Below, piece after piece: positions 27,590 to 36,117 of a DNA stretch of 64,000 nt (the first letter of the stretch is position 1; each line of letters starts with the position of its first letter). The stretch is taken from assembly GCA_012520995.1 (NCBI GenBank), contig JAAYNI010000096.1, forward strand, positions 28,799 through 92,798, written 5' to 3'. Source of the DNA: Candidatus Rifleibacteriota bacterium (GTDB lineage: Bacteria > Muiribacteriota > Ozemobacteria > Ozemobacterales > Ozemobacteraceae). The notes beneath the pieces were generated by a model. It searched no databases and was not told the DNA's origin. It was given only the letters and a program-made list of their open reading frames with translations. Position numbers and translations under genes: made by a program.

Positions 27590-27925
27590 GCAAGACAACC
27601 AAACTATTCATGATTCTTTGATGCAACAATCGCACTAGAGTGATGAGTGGCAGGTTGAATTGTTTATAACTTAATTACTGAAAGTGATAAGTGCTTTGCC
27701 ATTGCTTCTGTAGTTTTCAGCCTTTGTGCCTTGTTTCGTGCTTCAGAAAAGGTTTTTGGTTCTCCGTCTGCGTAATCTGTGGATAAAAAATAGGGGTTGG
27801 GGCGTAGCTGGAAGAATGTCAGATGTTCTTTTTCCGTGTATTCTGTGGTTTATTAAAATGCTAGCATCAATCACAAGTTGCTTCTGACTCACCACCCGCC
27901 ACCCCACTACCCACTAACCACTGTT
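27590..27925 (+). repeat. repeat-rich gap (copy D fragments)
   Basis: The 378-base gap 27552-27929 has no gene I can support. It contains pieces of the dispersed repeat in the usual order: cgcactagagtgatgagtgg, gttgaattgtttata and gataagtgctttg (27650-27695), cgtaatctgtggataaaaa (27771-27790), ccgtgtattctgtggttta (27834-27852), and caccacccgccaccccac (27886-27906). These resemble copies B and C but are more diverged. Confidence 0.55.
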
Positions 27926-27929
27926 TTCA

Positions 27930-29966
27930 TCAGTATATGCGTTTGTAGTTCCAGTAGGTTCCCATAACTTTTTTATAGTAATCACGGGTTTCTGACATTG
28001 GCACTTTGTCCATCATCTCCAACAGAGGGAGCTTTGAGTTCGGCGTGTTTAAAAGTCTTCTCTTAATGGCGCCTTGCCCTCCATTGTAAGCGGCTGTAGC
28101 TAGAAAAATTTCGCCGTCAAAATATTTTGTCAGATAGTCCAAATACCAAGTTCCAAATCTGATATTTAAGTCGGTGTCCCAGATATCTGAAGTTTTAAAC
28201 TTCTTAACGTTAAGTTGTTCGGCAATCCATTTTCCCGTGGAAGGCAAAATCTGCATTAAACCCATGGCATTGCTGGATGAGAGAACTGCAGGGTTGTAGT
28301 GGCTTTCTTCTCTCATGATGGATAAAATCCAGTATTTGTCCACTCCGAATTCTTTTGAGTATTTTTCAACCGAGTCGTTGTATGCCAATGGATACATGGC
28401 TTTTAATGCCCATTTTGGCAAATCTTCAAGATTCTTGCCTTTCTCGGCGGATTGCCTGGCAAATCTGTCGCCCAGAGTTACGAGCATGCTGAAATTGTTT
28501 GTTTCTTCAGCTAGGTCGATCATGGCTTTGAAGAGAGTTTCATTTGCGGGAAAGCTGTTGCTTAGTCTATTCATTATGCTGGAAGAATGTGCAAGAAAGC
28601 CTCCCTTGCCCATAAGTTCAGCTCTTTCCAGTGAAATGAGCATGCCTTTAGTGAGTTTTCCTGTGGGCTGGGCGTTAGTGGAACCCAGTTTTTTTTCTCT
28701 ATTCTCAGGAAAAATCCACCACAGGAAAAAGGAAGTCGGAAATTTTCGTTCCAGAAAGTCTTTCAGTGACTTGTCTGGTGTTTCGCCAGGTTTGGTTGAC
28801 ATTATCGCATAACCTGCCGCATCGTCAGCTCTGTGGTTGGAAGGGAACATTCTGATAAGTGTAAGAAAATAAGGCATTGCTCTTTCTTTGTCGCCATCAT
28901 CAAAGGCTTCCAAGCCGAATTCGTATAAAAGGGCTGCAAGGTTATATGGAGCTATTTTGGATTTGTACAGCTCATTTGCTGTTTTTAGTGTTTCAGCGTC
29001 TTTTTTTTGTTTGTAGACACATTTGAAGAGCATAAGAGTTGTATCCAGTTCGTCGCCTGGCCATTTTTTCATGTTTACGGTTTTTTCGTATGCCTCTAAG
29101 GCTTCTGTGTATTTTCTTGTTTTATAGAGAGCTTCGGCTTTTAAGCGGGCAGCTATGTTTTTCTCGCCAGCTTCTGCAGTTGAGCTTTTTAAGACTTCAT
29201 TGCAGAGTTCGAGAGCGTTTTCGATTTTGTCATCTTTTGTGGCTCTTGCGGCTTCCAAAAGCGCGAAAAGGTCTGAACCTATGTTTTTCTTGGCCAGTTT
29301 ACGGTGGTTTTTGGGAAACTCGTCAAGAACGCCAGCTGAAAGAGCGTATACAGCAATGTCTTGCCACTCTCTTGTTAGAAAAGTGTATTTTTCCGGGTTT
29401 TGTATAATTTCACTCAAAATGCTTTTTGCGGCCTGAGGGGGTTGTCTGAACCTTCTTCCCTTGAAATATTCTTTTAAGGCTGACATGGCAAATCTGGACC
29501 TTCTGCCGTTTGTGAGAAAGGAGAGTTTGCTCATTCTTTCATAGGCGTTTGCTCTGGCGGAAGATGAAGACATGCTTTTGACTGTTTGTTCAAGGCTTGC
29601 AAGGTCACTTGTGTTTTTTGCTTGGTTGATGTTGATTGAGAAAAGTCTTGCTTTGGCGGCTTCATAGGTTTCTGAATCCTTGCAGTTTGTGATTAATTTT
29701 TCCAAGGTTTTTGTCGCATCTTTTTTGTAGCCGAGATTTTCTTGTGAGAGGGCTTTTACATATAAAACATGACCTTCGTAACTGGATGGAGCTTTTAGTT
29801 CTTCGCTTAGAGCAAGAGCTTTTTTGTAATCACCTTCGTGAAAAGTTTTTCCCATATTAATAAATCTGGAAGCGAAGGTTTGAGCTTTTACGTGCAGCGG
29901 AAAGCTTAGAGTAATTGTAAGAGTTAAAGCTGAAATTAAAGTGAACTTGAGGTTTTTTCTAAACAT
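27930..29966 (-). CDS. soluble lytic murein transglycosylase
   Basis: This 678-residue periplasmic enzyme should cleave peptidoglycan between MurNAc and GlcNAc. It has a signal peptide (residues about 1-28), a long helical TPR-like superhelix, and a C-terminal SLT domain. The SLT domain shows ILSIMREESHYNPAVLSSSNAMGLMQILPSTGKWIAEQ, with the catalytic Glu in REES, and FLATAAYNGGQGAIKRRL. The architecture matches Slt70-like proteins. It stands alone on the minus strand, divergent from the EF-G-like gene. Confidence 0.9.
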   Translation of the reverse strand: MFRKNLKFTLISALTLTITLSFPLHVKAQTFASRFINMGKTFHEGDYKKALALSEELKAPSSYEGHVLYVKALSQENLGYKKDATKTLEKLITNCKDSETYEAAKARLFSININQAKNTSDLASLEQTVKSMSSSSARANAYERMSKLSFLTNGRRSRFAMSALKEYFKGRRFRQPPQAAKSILSEIIQNPEKYTFLTREWQDIAVYALSAGVLDEFPKNHRKLAKKNIGSDLFALLEAARATKDDKIENALELCNEVLKSSTAEAGEKNIAARLKAEALYKTRKYTEALEAYEKTVNMKKWPGDELDTTLMLFKCVYKQKKDAETLKTANELYKSKIAPYNLAALLYEFGLEAFDDGDKERAMPYFLTLIRMFPSNHRADDAAGYAIMSTKPGETPDKSLKDFLERKFPTSFFLWWIFPENREKKLGSTNAQPTGKLTKGMLISLERAELMGKGGFLAHSSSIMNRLSNSFPANETLFKAMIDLAEETNNFSMLVTLGDRFARQSAEKGKNLEDLPKWALKAMYPLAYNDSVEKYSKEFGVDKYWILSIMREESHYNPAVLSSSNAMGLMQILPSTGKWIAEQLNVKKFKTSDIWDTDLNIRFGTWYLDYLTKYFDGEIFLATAAYNGGQGAIKRRLLNTPNSKLPLLEMMDKVPMSETRDYYKKVMGTYWNYKRIY

Positions 29967-30100
29967 AAAGTCTTGTTTCCTCCAGAGGCTTTTGTACCGG
30001 CAATTATGAAAAAAAGCAAGCTACAAGTTGCAAAATCAATTGAAATGCTGTATAAGTACCCAGCCATATTTATACCCCAATGTTTTTTAGGAGCTTTTTA

Positions 30101-32179
30101 ATGAAAATTTATACCACCGATAAAATCAGAAACGTCGGACTTTTTGGTCACGGCGGCACAGGTAAGACCTCTTTGGCAGAGGCTATGCTCTATACAGCAG
30201 GAGCAAATAACAGAATAGGCAAAGTAGATGACGACTCCTCTTTGATGGATTACGATCCGGAGGAAATGAAGCGCAAAGCCACCATTAACGCCTCTCTCGC
30301 AGCCGTGGAATACAAAAACTGCAAGCTTAATATAATAGATGCGCCCGGCTTCGATGATTTTATTGGCGAAGTTTATAAAGCTGCTTTGGCAGTTGATTTA
30401 GGCATAGTTCTGGTAGCTGCTCAGTCAGGCGTGGAAGTAGGAACTGAAAAGCAGTGGAAGATTCTTGATAACTTCAATAAACCGAGATTGGTTTATCTCA
30501 GTAAGCTTGATAAAGAAAATATCAACCTGGATAAAACTCTGGAGTCTCTAAAAGAGCTTGATGCTACAATAACTCCTGTAATAATTCCTTGGGGAGTTTC
30601 TGAAAATCTCAAAGGCGTTATTGACCTTCTCAAAATGAAGGCTTACAAGTTTACGGACGCTAAAGCCAAAAGCATGGAAGAAACCGAAATTCCCGCTGAC
30701 CAGATGGATGTCGTTCAGTCCCTGCGCGAGCAAATGGTTGAGTCTATAGTAAGCTGCGATGAAGAGCTTATGGAAAAATTCTTCGAAGATGAAACTTCTA
30801 TAACCTCCAGCGAACTTACCGAAGCTTTGAAAAAAGGCGTGATCAGCAATCAGATCAAACCTTTGGTTTGCGGAATGGCTATTGACAATATAGGCACATC
30901 GCAGCTGATGGATCTTATTGTTTCTTCAACTCCTTCTCCTGCCGAAAGTGTAACTTTGCCCGTGTTTAAAGCAGGCACTGAAGAAACTGTTAAACTTGAC
31001 TGCAATCCTGACGGTTCTCTTTGTGGATTTGTTTTCAAAAAAATCAATGAACAGATTGGCGACATGGTATTTGTTCGCATGCTTAACGGAACTCTTACCA
31101 CCGGACTTGAAATTTACAACTCCAAGAAAGATGGTTATGAAAGATTTACTTCTTTTTCCACTCTTTGCGGAAAAACCAAAATCGATATGGAAAAAGCTGT
31201 TGCCGGTGATATAGTAGCTTTGGTTAAACCTAAATCGGCTGCATTCGGCGATACGCTTTCTCTCAAATCAGATGCTTTTGAAGTTCAGGTTCCCGCCCTT
31301 CCGGAAGGCAAGCTTACCTATGCGATATCTCCCAAGACTAAACAAGACCAAGAAAAAATGGGCACAGGTCTCAACAGCCTCTGTGCAGACGATGGCATAC
31401 TCTCTTACAGATTTGAACCGGAACTTGGACAGAGCCTTATCACTGGTGTGGGCGACACTCACATTGACGTTGCTATCTCCAGGTTGAAATCCCGCTGGGG
31501 CGTTGATGTTGAAATCAGCAAACCCAGAGTTCCTTATAGAGAAACCATTAAAGGTTCCACTAGAGTTCAGGGCAGACACAAAAAACAGACTGGCGGCAAA
31601 GGTCAGTTCGGTGATGTTTGGATCAGATTCGACCCGGCTCCTGGAAAAGGCTTTGAGTTTGTTGACGAAATCGTTGGCGGCGTAGTTCCGAAAAACTTTA
31701 TACCCGCAGTAGAAAAAGGTCTTCAGGAAACCAGGCAAAAAGGAGTTTTGGCAGGCTTCCCGACAATAGACTTCAAGGCTACTCTTGACTTCGGTTCATA
31801 CCACGATGTCGACTCCAACGAAATGTCATTCAAATTGGCTGCTGCTTTGGCCTTTAAAAAAGGTATAGCTGAAGCCAGACCTATTCTTCTTGAGCCTATA
31901 TATGAAGTAGCAGTTTCTGTTCCAGACGAATTTATGGGCGATATCATTGGCGACTTGAACAAACGCCGCGGAAAAGTTCTTGGCATGGAACCCAAAGACG
32001 GAATGCAGGTTGTTAAAGCCAACGTTCCTTTGGCGGAGATGTATAAATATGCCACAGACCTTAAATCTATGACACAATCCAGAGCTGACTTCGAAATGAC
32101 TTTTGTTTCTTACGAAGAAGTGCCTGGCAACGTAACTGAACAGGTAATCAAAGAATACAAAACTGCTGACGAAGAATAA
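30101..32179 (+). CDS. fusA: elongation factor G-like GTPase
   Basis: This is a 692-residue EF-G family protein. G1 is GHGGTGKT at residues 16-23, G3 is DAPGFDD, and the later domains include GDTHIDVAISRLKSRWGV and a C-terminal domain V (EPIYEVAVSVPDEFMGDIIGDLNKRRGKVLGM). It resembles the second, EF-G-like branch (GHGGTGKTSLAEAMLY, MDYDPEEMKRKATIN) more than the main translational EF-G, so it may be a paralogue. The G4 motif reads SKLD instead of NKxD. The ATG at 30101 follows TTTAGGAGCTTTTTA; one 21 bases upstream has no ribosome site. A terminator follows. Confidence 0.88.
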   Translation: MKIYTTDKIRNVGLFGHGGTGKTSLAEAMLYTAGANNRIGKVDDDSSLMDYDPEEMKRKATINASLAAVEYKNCKLNIIDAPGFDDFIGEVYKAALAVDLGIVLVAAQSGVEVGTEKQWKILDNFNKPRLVYLSKLDKENINLDKTLESLKELDATITPVIIPWGVSENLKGVIDLLKMKAYKFTDAKAKSMEETEIPADQMDVVQSLREQMVESIVSCDEELMEKFFEDETSITSSELTEALKKGVISNQIKPLVCGMAIDNIGTSQLMDLIVSSTPSPAESVTLPVFKAGTEETVKLDCNPDGSLCGFVFKKINEQIGDMVFVRMLNGTLTTGLEIYNSKKDGYERFTSFSTLCGKTKIDMEKAVAGDIVALVKPKSAAFGDTLSLKSDAFEVQVPALPEGKLTYAISPKTKQDQEKMGTGLNSLCADDGILSYRFEPELGQSLITGVGDTHIDVAISRLKSRWGVDVEISKPRVPYRETIKGSTRVQGRHKKQTGGKGQFGDVWIRFDPAPGKGFEFVDEIVGGVVPKNFIPAVEKGLQETRQKGVLAGFPTIDFKATLDFGSYHDVDSNEMSFKLAAALAFKKGIAEARPILLEPIYEVAVSVPDEFMGDIIGDLNKRRGKVLGMEPKDGMQVVKANVPLAEMYKYATDLKSMTQSRADFEMTFVSYEEVPGNVTEQVIKEYKTADEE

Positions 32180-32222
32180 TGAAGAACGGAGCTTTGCTCT
32201 AAAATTATTTCTTAAGCTTAAT

Positions 32223-32260
32223 AAAAAAAAAGACAGGGTTTAAAACCCTGTCTTTTTTTT
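32223..32260 (+). terminator. rho-independent terminator after the EF-G-like gene
   Basis: AAAAGACAGGGTTTT pairs perfectly with AAAACCCTGTCTTTT and runs into a T8 tract, 45 bases after the stop at 32179. The A-run on the left could also let it work on the minus strand. Confidence 0.93.
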
Positions 32261-32302
32261 GGTAGTTTCTCTCTACTAATCCCTGTCCGCTGAGCAAAAG
32301 CT

Positions 32303-32324
32303 GGTAATCTGTGGATAGAAAAAT
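32303..32324 (+). repeat. CTGTGGATA module of the dispersed repeat
   Basis: Between the two terminators, ctactaatccctgtccgctgag (32272-32293) and ggtaatctgtggatagaaaaa (32303-32323) repeat strings also found near 18690, 26876, 27771 and 63873. The rest of 32261-32446 is AT-rich with nothing I can name. Confidence 0.5.
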
Positions 32325-32446
32325 ATACCCTATAGCTAACTTTTAGAGAAAATAAAATGCTCAGGTTTTTAAGCGCAATGACCATATAGAAGTATTCAAA
32401 AACACTAATGGTTATTGACTGGACGGTGGCTAATGTAAAATGAATA

Positions 32447-32485
32447 GCAGGCGTATGCAAGGAAAACTGCATACGCCTGCTTTTT
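32447..32485 (+). terminator. strong hairpin with T-run
   Basis: GCAGGCGTATGCA pairs perfectly with TGCATACGCCTGC over 13 bp and is followed by TTTTTGT. No gene ends just upstream on the plus strand, so it may end a short non-coding transcript or mark the left edge of the acquired island. Confidence 0.75.
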
Positions 32486-32542
32486 GTATTCAATTAGCCT
32501 TATCTCAATATCTTTGCTTCATCAAAAACATCGCAAGGATAT

Positions 32543-32760
32543 TCAAAAGCAAATCTCTTTTATTCTGACCAGAAGAAGCTCACGGGCGGTCTTTTTGTGC
32601 CTGTTTGAAAGCCATCTGTAATACCCCGACACGCTGATTTTAAGAAAACGGCACATCTCTTTGACTGTAAATTTTTCCTTGTATTCCAGCACAAACAGAT
32701 GCCGTTCACTTGTTTTTAGTTCTTCCGGTCTTTTGCGAAAAAACCGAGGGTGTCCTTTAA
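32543..32760 (-). pseudogene. IS3-family transposase OrfB, N-terminal remnant
   Basis: In the -1 frame relative to orfA, the minus strand reads FFRKRPEELKTSERHLFVLEYKEKF...MCRFLKISVSGYYRWL...KKTARELLLVRIKEI. This is the HTH_21 start of IS3 OrfB. It breaks at ICF-stop, and FDEAK (the expected continuation) reappears about 25 bases further in another frame. The catalytic DDE core is absent. The CGCAAAAGAC stretch near 32735 is the likely programmed frameshift region. Confidence 0.75.
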
Positions 32761-32991
32761 AATATCATTTGCTCTTTCAAGCTCGGCATTTTTCTTTTCA
32801 AGCTCACGGATAAGGGCTTTTGCCTGGGCATCCGTCAGATGATTTATTGGCTCTGCAAGCCTGGCTTTTCTGTTTTTTCTTCACTCGGAAAGTGTGTAGT
32901 ACTTGAGCCCTAACTGTTCACACGCTTTCTTCGTTCCGATTTCGTCCGAGAGCTTTAACGCCTCATCTTTAAATTCTTTGCTGTAATTCAT
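32716..32991 (-). pseudogene. IS3-family transposase OrfA with in-frame TGA
   Basis: It starts MNYSKEFKDEALKLSDEIGTK and continues KACEQLGLKYYTLSE, then a TGA at 32881-32883 (codon 37) where IS3 OrfA proteins have the Trp of a SEWRK motif, then RKNRKARLAEPINHLTDAQ and the usual leucine-zipper region to DTLGFFAKDRKN. A single G-to-A change explains the stop. The ATG overlaps the stop of the truncated WYL gene. Confidence 0.85.
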
Positions 32992-33644
32992 TTTTTTACA
33001 CCTCTTCTGATTTTTATTTTATCAGCTTTTGGGGTCTTGTCGACTCTACTTATATGATAACAGATCATTGAGGATATTTTTTTATAGTCAATTCCATTTT
33101 CGTATCCTGGAACATCTCGCAAAGGCATAACTGGTTTATCATAGAAACTAATATTGCTTATTCTATCAAGCCTATGAAACACCATATCATTCCAGTAGGA
33201 ACTATGTGCCATCAAATAATAATGCTGATTGTGCATAATCAAAAGATATGGAGTAACCCTTTGAAACGAGGATTTATGCAACTTTTTATCTACACCATAT
33301 TTATTATAGTCGTATTGGAGCTGCTTACCTTCTTCAATAGCAGTATCGACCATTTCAATATTGTAAAACAGGGCTTTGTTTTCGGTTTTATTCCATTCCT
33401 TAACTGAATGAATGTTTTTAACGTGGGAGCGAAAATACTTGTTGGAAAGTCCACAGAGTTTTTCAATGAGGTCGGCAGAATGAGTAGGATTGATGTGTTT
33501 ACTACAAAGAACACTATCAATCAGTAGCTTTAATTCAGAGTCCTCAAAATCTCGACTCTCGATGTAGCTTCCGGCACGACGGGACTCAATATCTACACCT
33601 GCCTCTTTCAGCAGAGAAATATTCCGACTAATTGCTTTTGCCAC
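32988..33644 (-). pseudogene. WYL-domain transcriptional regulator, truncated at both ends
   Basis: The remaining 218 residues start at the last part of an HTH (KAISRNISLLKEAGVDIESRRAGSY) and run through a WYL domain: VTPYLLIMHNQHYYLMAHSSYWNDMVFHRLDRISNISF. WYL proteins often control defence islands and bind nucleic acid or nucleotide ligands. The beginning of the HTH is missing; the sequence joins the nuclease-like pseudogene near 33645 in another frame. The last 20 or so residues (DKTPKADKIKIRRGVKK) appear to be read from the IS3 leader, not from the original gene. It is therefore probably not functional. Confidence 0.75.
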
Positions 33645-34290
33645 GCATCATAGCGGTCAAAAATTGAACATAACAAATTATGTCCGAGCTTCTTTTTGTC
33701 GGGAACCGTACTGCCGATTAGCTTAGTTATCACATTGTGAAAAACTTCGTATGCGTTGATAGGATACCCAACCGTTGTATTGTCCAGTTTGAAATAATAA
33801 TCTTCGTCCAAATACGCATCCTTCAGTTTTCCATGAGTGCTCAACCATTAAAGAAATTTCATTTCACAAAAAACTGCCGTTTTTGTAGATTCATTGCTCA
33901 AAAAAGCATCCAGGTTAGCAGGATTACTACCTTTCTTGACGGTGTACATTTGCTTTTCATATTGTACGTTATATTCACCCATAGGGATAACAGAATCCGA
34001 AAACACAGTAATCGGTTCGTTTCCCAACAAATTGAAAGTCATAGCAGAGAAAGAAACGATACTCGCCATTTTTGCAGGGCTTTGAACAAGTTTTCCTCTA
34101 ACTATTTTTCAGTAGGGCGTGTTTCCGCACCGCTTCCTTTGTCATAGGCTTCAAGAGCCTGCTTTCCTAAAGGACAATATAGATTGTCCTCGTAGTTTTT
34201 GTAATAGAAACGCTTACTTGTATCACCCTTACCTTCGGGGATAATAGCGTATTTCAAAATAGATTCTGTAACTTTTTCTCTTAAAGCCAT
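33608..34290 (-). pseudogene. nuclease-like gene with frameshift and nonsense codon
   Basis: Three pieces join into one protein. The first is MALREKVTESILKYAIIPEG...ALEAYDKGSGAETRPTEK (34290-34102). Loss of one A in the GAAAAATAG run then shifts the frame to IVRGKLVQSPAKMASIVSF...NLDAFL...AVFCEMKFL. A TAA at 33848-33850 is followed in the same frame by WLSTHGKLKDAYLDEDYYF...SIFDRYDAWQ. The NLDAFL...CEMKF pair fits a PD-(D/E)XK nuclease core (Asp, then Glu-x-Lys), hence a restriction-like role is likely but not proven. It has a strong ribosome site (TAGGAG) and a repeat-rich promoter region. The 3' end is fused to the broken WYL gene. Confidence 0.6.
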
Positions 34291-34305
34291 AAAAATTCTC
34301 CTATC

Positions 34306-34384
34306 AAAACTTGTGTTTTTACATCGACTTGTGTTTTTACATCGTTTTGATTGTACCATAAATGGTGCGGACATTTTTGGTACA
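34306..34384. promoter_or_regulatory. operator-like repeats before the nuclease pseudogene
   Basis: An 18-base direct repeat, acttgtgtttttacatcg, occurs twice in tandem (34306-34341 approximately). Next to it are a dyad ACCAT-AA-ATGGT (34355-34366) and a wider pair TGTACCA (34352-34358) and TGGTACA (34378-34384). The region is the 102-base gap between the DUF2779 gene and the nuclease pseudogene, both on the minus strand, so it could be the binding site of a regulator such as the WYL protein. Confidence 0.5.
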
Positions 34385-34392
34385 TTACCTTT

Positions 34393-35868
34393 TTATATTT
34401 CCTTGAGTTTTTCCCATACCTTAACCATTGCATAAGTGTCCAAACCACAGTATTTCAGAAGGTGTTCTCTCATTAATTCGATTTTATCCTCTGTCATAGT
34501 TGCCATTTTAGCAAAGGCTTCAGATGCCTCGCCTCCATTGTGAACACCTTCCAAGTTGTGATAATCGAGAGAAGGGTCGTTGGGAAATAACGCAGGCAAA
34601 ACATACTTAATAGAGTAAGACCCCTGCATTGCTCGGCAATAATACCACTTTTTCTGGAATGGAATCATTAGGTCAACAATATGGTCGTGAATATTCATCA
34701 AATGGTCTCGTAGGTCGGGGAATATTTCGGCAAGCCCTCTGATTCTGCCTTTTTCAAACCCCATATTATAAGCTGTGGTGCAGACGTTCAGAGGTATATC
34801 GGCACACAACTGTTCCGCAAGTTTGCGGCGAGGATCTTCACCGGGATAGGCTAAAAACTCCTTGTGCTTTAATTCGTCGTCCTCGTGCTCAAGGTAGTGT
34901 AACGAATATTGAAACACGATCTGCTCAAAAGGATGTGAATGGTCATACAAAGGAATTGCTGGTTGGAACGATTCAAAATCCAGAAAATACAAGGGGAATG
35001 AAATATTTTTCATAAACCCACGGATACTTTCTGTGTCTATGTATGGTGGATAGTCGAAAAGTTCGTGCTCAATTTGTTTGTACTGCGAACCTGAGAGCAA
35101 ATCACAGGTGTTCAAATCTTCAAACGAAACAATTCCATTGCGATAGCACTTGAACTTAGTAGATGTTCTTGCACCTGCAACGTCAAATATATTTGGAGTA
35201 GGTAAATTGCGAGAACAATAACCGAAGAAACCGCAAGAGTACGGAGAAAAACAATGCTCCCCAATATCATCGCACGGCTCACTTGTTTGTTCCATATACT
35301 CACGAATCGCATCTACGTTCGTTGCAACGTCACGCTGCATTAACATTGCACCTGTTGTTATATCTTCAACAGTAAAGAACTCGTGAATGTCAAGCTCCCC
35401 GCATCTTTCGTACTGATTATTGATGTGAACGATATTGCAAGATTTCACCTTGTACCCCAGTCGATTAAGTACATAACATTGAAATGCCGCATCGTGGTAA
35501 TAAATGTCGTGAACGGATGTTGAACTTTTTACTTCGTACAGCTCAACCTCATCAGAATCAAGCACCTTCAAAATATCAACACTACAAAACAAACCATCAA
35601 CTGAGAATGAGGCTTCTGCGATAACAGGTGTTCTAGCTTCAACAAGATGCTTCGTTGTGGAAATCATTTCACCCAAATCGCCAAAAGGAACTTCGATATA
35701 ATCTCCGAACAATCCCATAGCAAGATCTCCTACAGCAGAACCCGTATCCAATACGGCTTTATTCATAACAGACGAATCGAACGCATCCGGATTATTCTTT
35801 TTCAGCCAAAGTATTTTAGGGCATTGTACAGCCGAGCAATATCGTGATTTGGAAACATTGTATTTCAT
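34393..35868 (-). CDS. DUF2779 protein: Cas4-like nuclease plus DnaQ-like exonuclease
   Basis: This is an intact 491-residue protein. The N-terminal part looks like a RecB/Cas4-type PD-(D/E)XK nuclease with an iron-sulfur cluster: Cys16 in SAVQCPKILW, Glu85, Asp98 in CSVDILK, EVK at 112-114, and a CFSPYSCGFFGYC group (Cys206, 212, 218). The C-terminal DUF2779 region has an RNase H-like exonuclease start YFLDFESF (Asp297, Glu299), then NMGFEKGRI and a closing YCGLDTYAM. It should therefore cut or trim nucleic acid. I use the ATG at 35868 (AAAGGAA before it) instead of one 18 bases upstream. It follows the IreB-like gene in the island. Confidence 0.85.
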   Translation of the reverse strand: MKYNVSKSRYCSAVQCPKILWLKKNNPDAFDSSVMNKAVLDTGSAVGDLAMGLFGDYIEVPFGDLGEMISTTKHLVEARTPVIAEASFSVDGLFCSVDILKVLDSDEVELYEVKSSTSVHDIYYHDAAFQCYVLNRLGYKVKSCNIVHINNQYERCGELDIHEFFTVEDITTGAMLMQRDVATNVDAIREYMEQTSEPCDDIGEHCFSPYSCGFFGYCSRNLPTPNIFDVAGARTSTKFKCYRNGIVSFEDLNTCDLLSGSQYKQIEHELFDYPPYIDTESIRGFMKNISFPLYFLDFESFQPAIPLYDHSHPFEQIVFQYSLHYLEHEDDELKHKEFLAYPGEDPRRKLAEQLCADIPLNVCTTAYNMGFEKGRIRGLAEIFPDLRDHLMNIHDHIVDLMIPFQKKWYYCRAMQGSYSIKYVLPALFPNDPSLDYHNLEGVHNGGEASEAFAKMATMTEDKIELMREHLLKYCGLDTYAMVKVWEKLKEI

Positions 35869-35892
35869 ACGACAAATTCCTTTCATGGATTT

Positions 35893-36099
35893 TTAGCGAG
35901 AGAAGTGCTCGTGTAAATATTGAGCCACTTGTTTTATATCTAATGTCTGAATAATAGCTCTCGCATTTCCTTTGCGAGTGATATAAGTGTTGTCACACGT
36001 TCGTACAAAACCCGTGAGCTGTGCATATGGGTCATAACCGGCATCAGACAGAGCTGTTATAACCATCGCTATTTGTTTTTCAAATTCTGTCTTTGCCAT
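35893..36099 (-). CDS. IreB-like small regulatory protein
   Basis: This is a 68-residue protein: FEKQIAMVITALSDAGYDPYAQLTGFVRTCDNTYITRKGNARAIIQTLDIKQVAQYLHEHF. The GY-x-P...Q-x-x-G...D-x-x-YI-x-R...NAR-x-x-I pattern is that of the IreB/UPF0297 family, small phosphoproteins that are targets of Ser/Thr kinases in Firmicutes. They usually sit beside ruvX. Finding a divergent form between a DUF262 and a nuclease gene is unusual, so a different job is likely. GGAGATTAG precedes the ATG. It lies 18 bases after the DUF262 gene. Confidence 0.75.
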   Translation of the reverse strand: MAKTEFEKQIAMVITALSDAGYDPYAQLTGFVRTCDNTYITRKGNARAIIQTLDIKQVAQYLHEHFSR

Positions 36100-36117
36100 T
36101 TACTACTAATCTCCATT

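Larger units (their letters stand above)
32500..33048 (-). mobile_element. degraded IS3-family insertion sequence
   Basis: The minus strand holds the start of an IS3-type orfA followed by an overlapping partial orfB. The leader begins near 33045 in sequence that has replaced the end of the WYL gene. OrfA has a nonsense codon and orfB stops after about 70 residues, so it cannot move by itself. The exact ends are not certain; no clear inverted terminal pair is seen. The right (orfB) end is missing. Confidence 0.7.
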
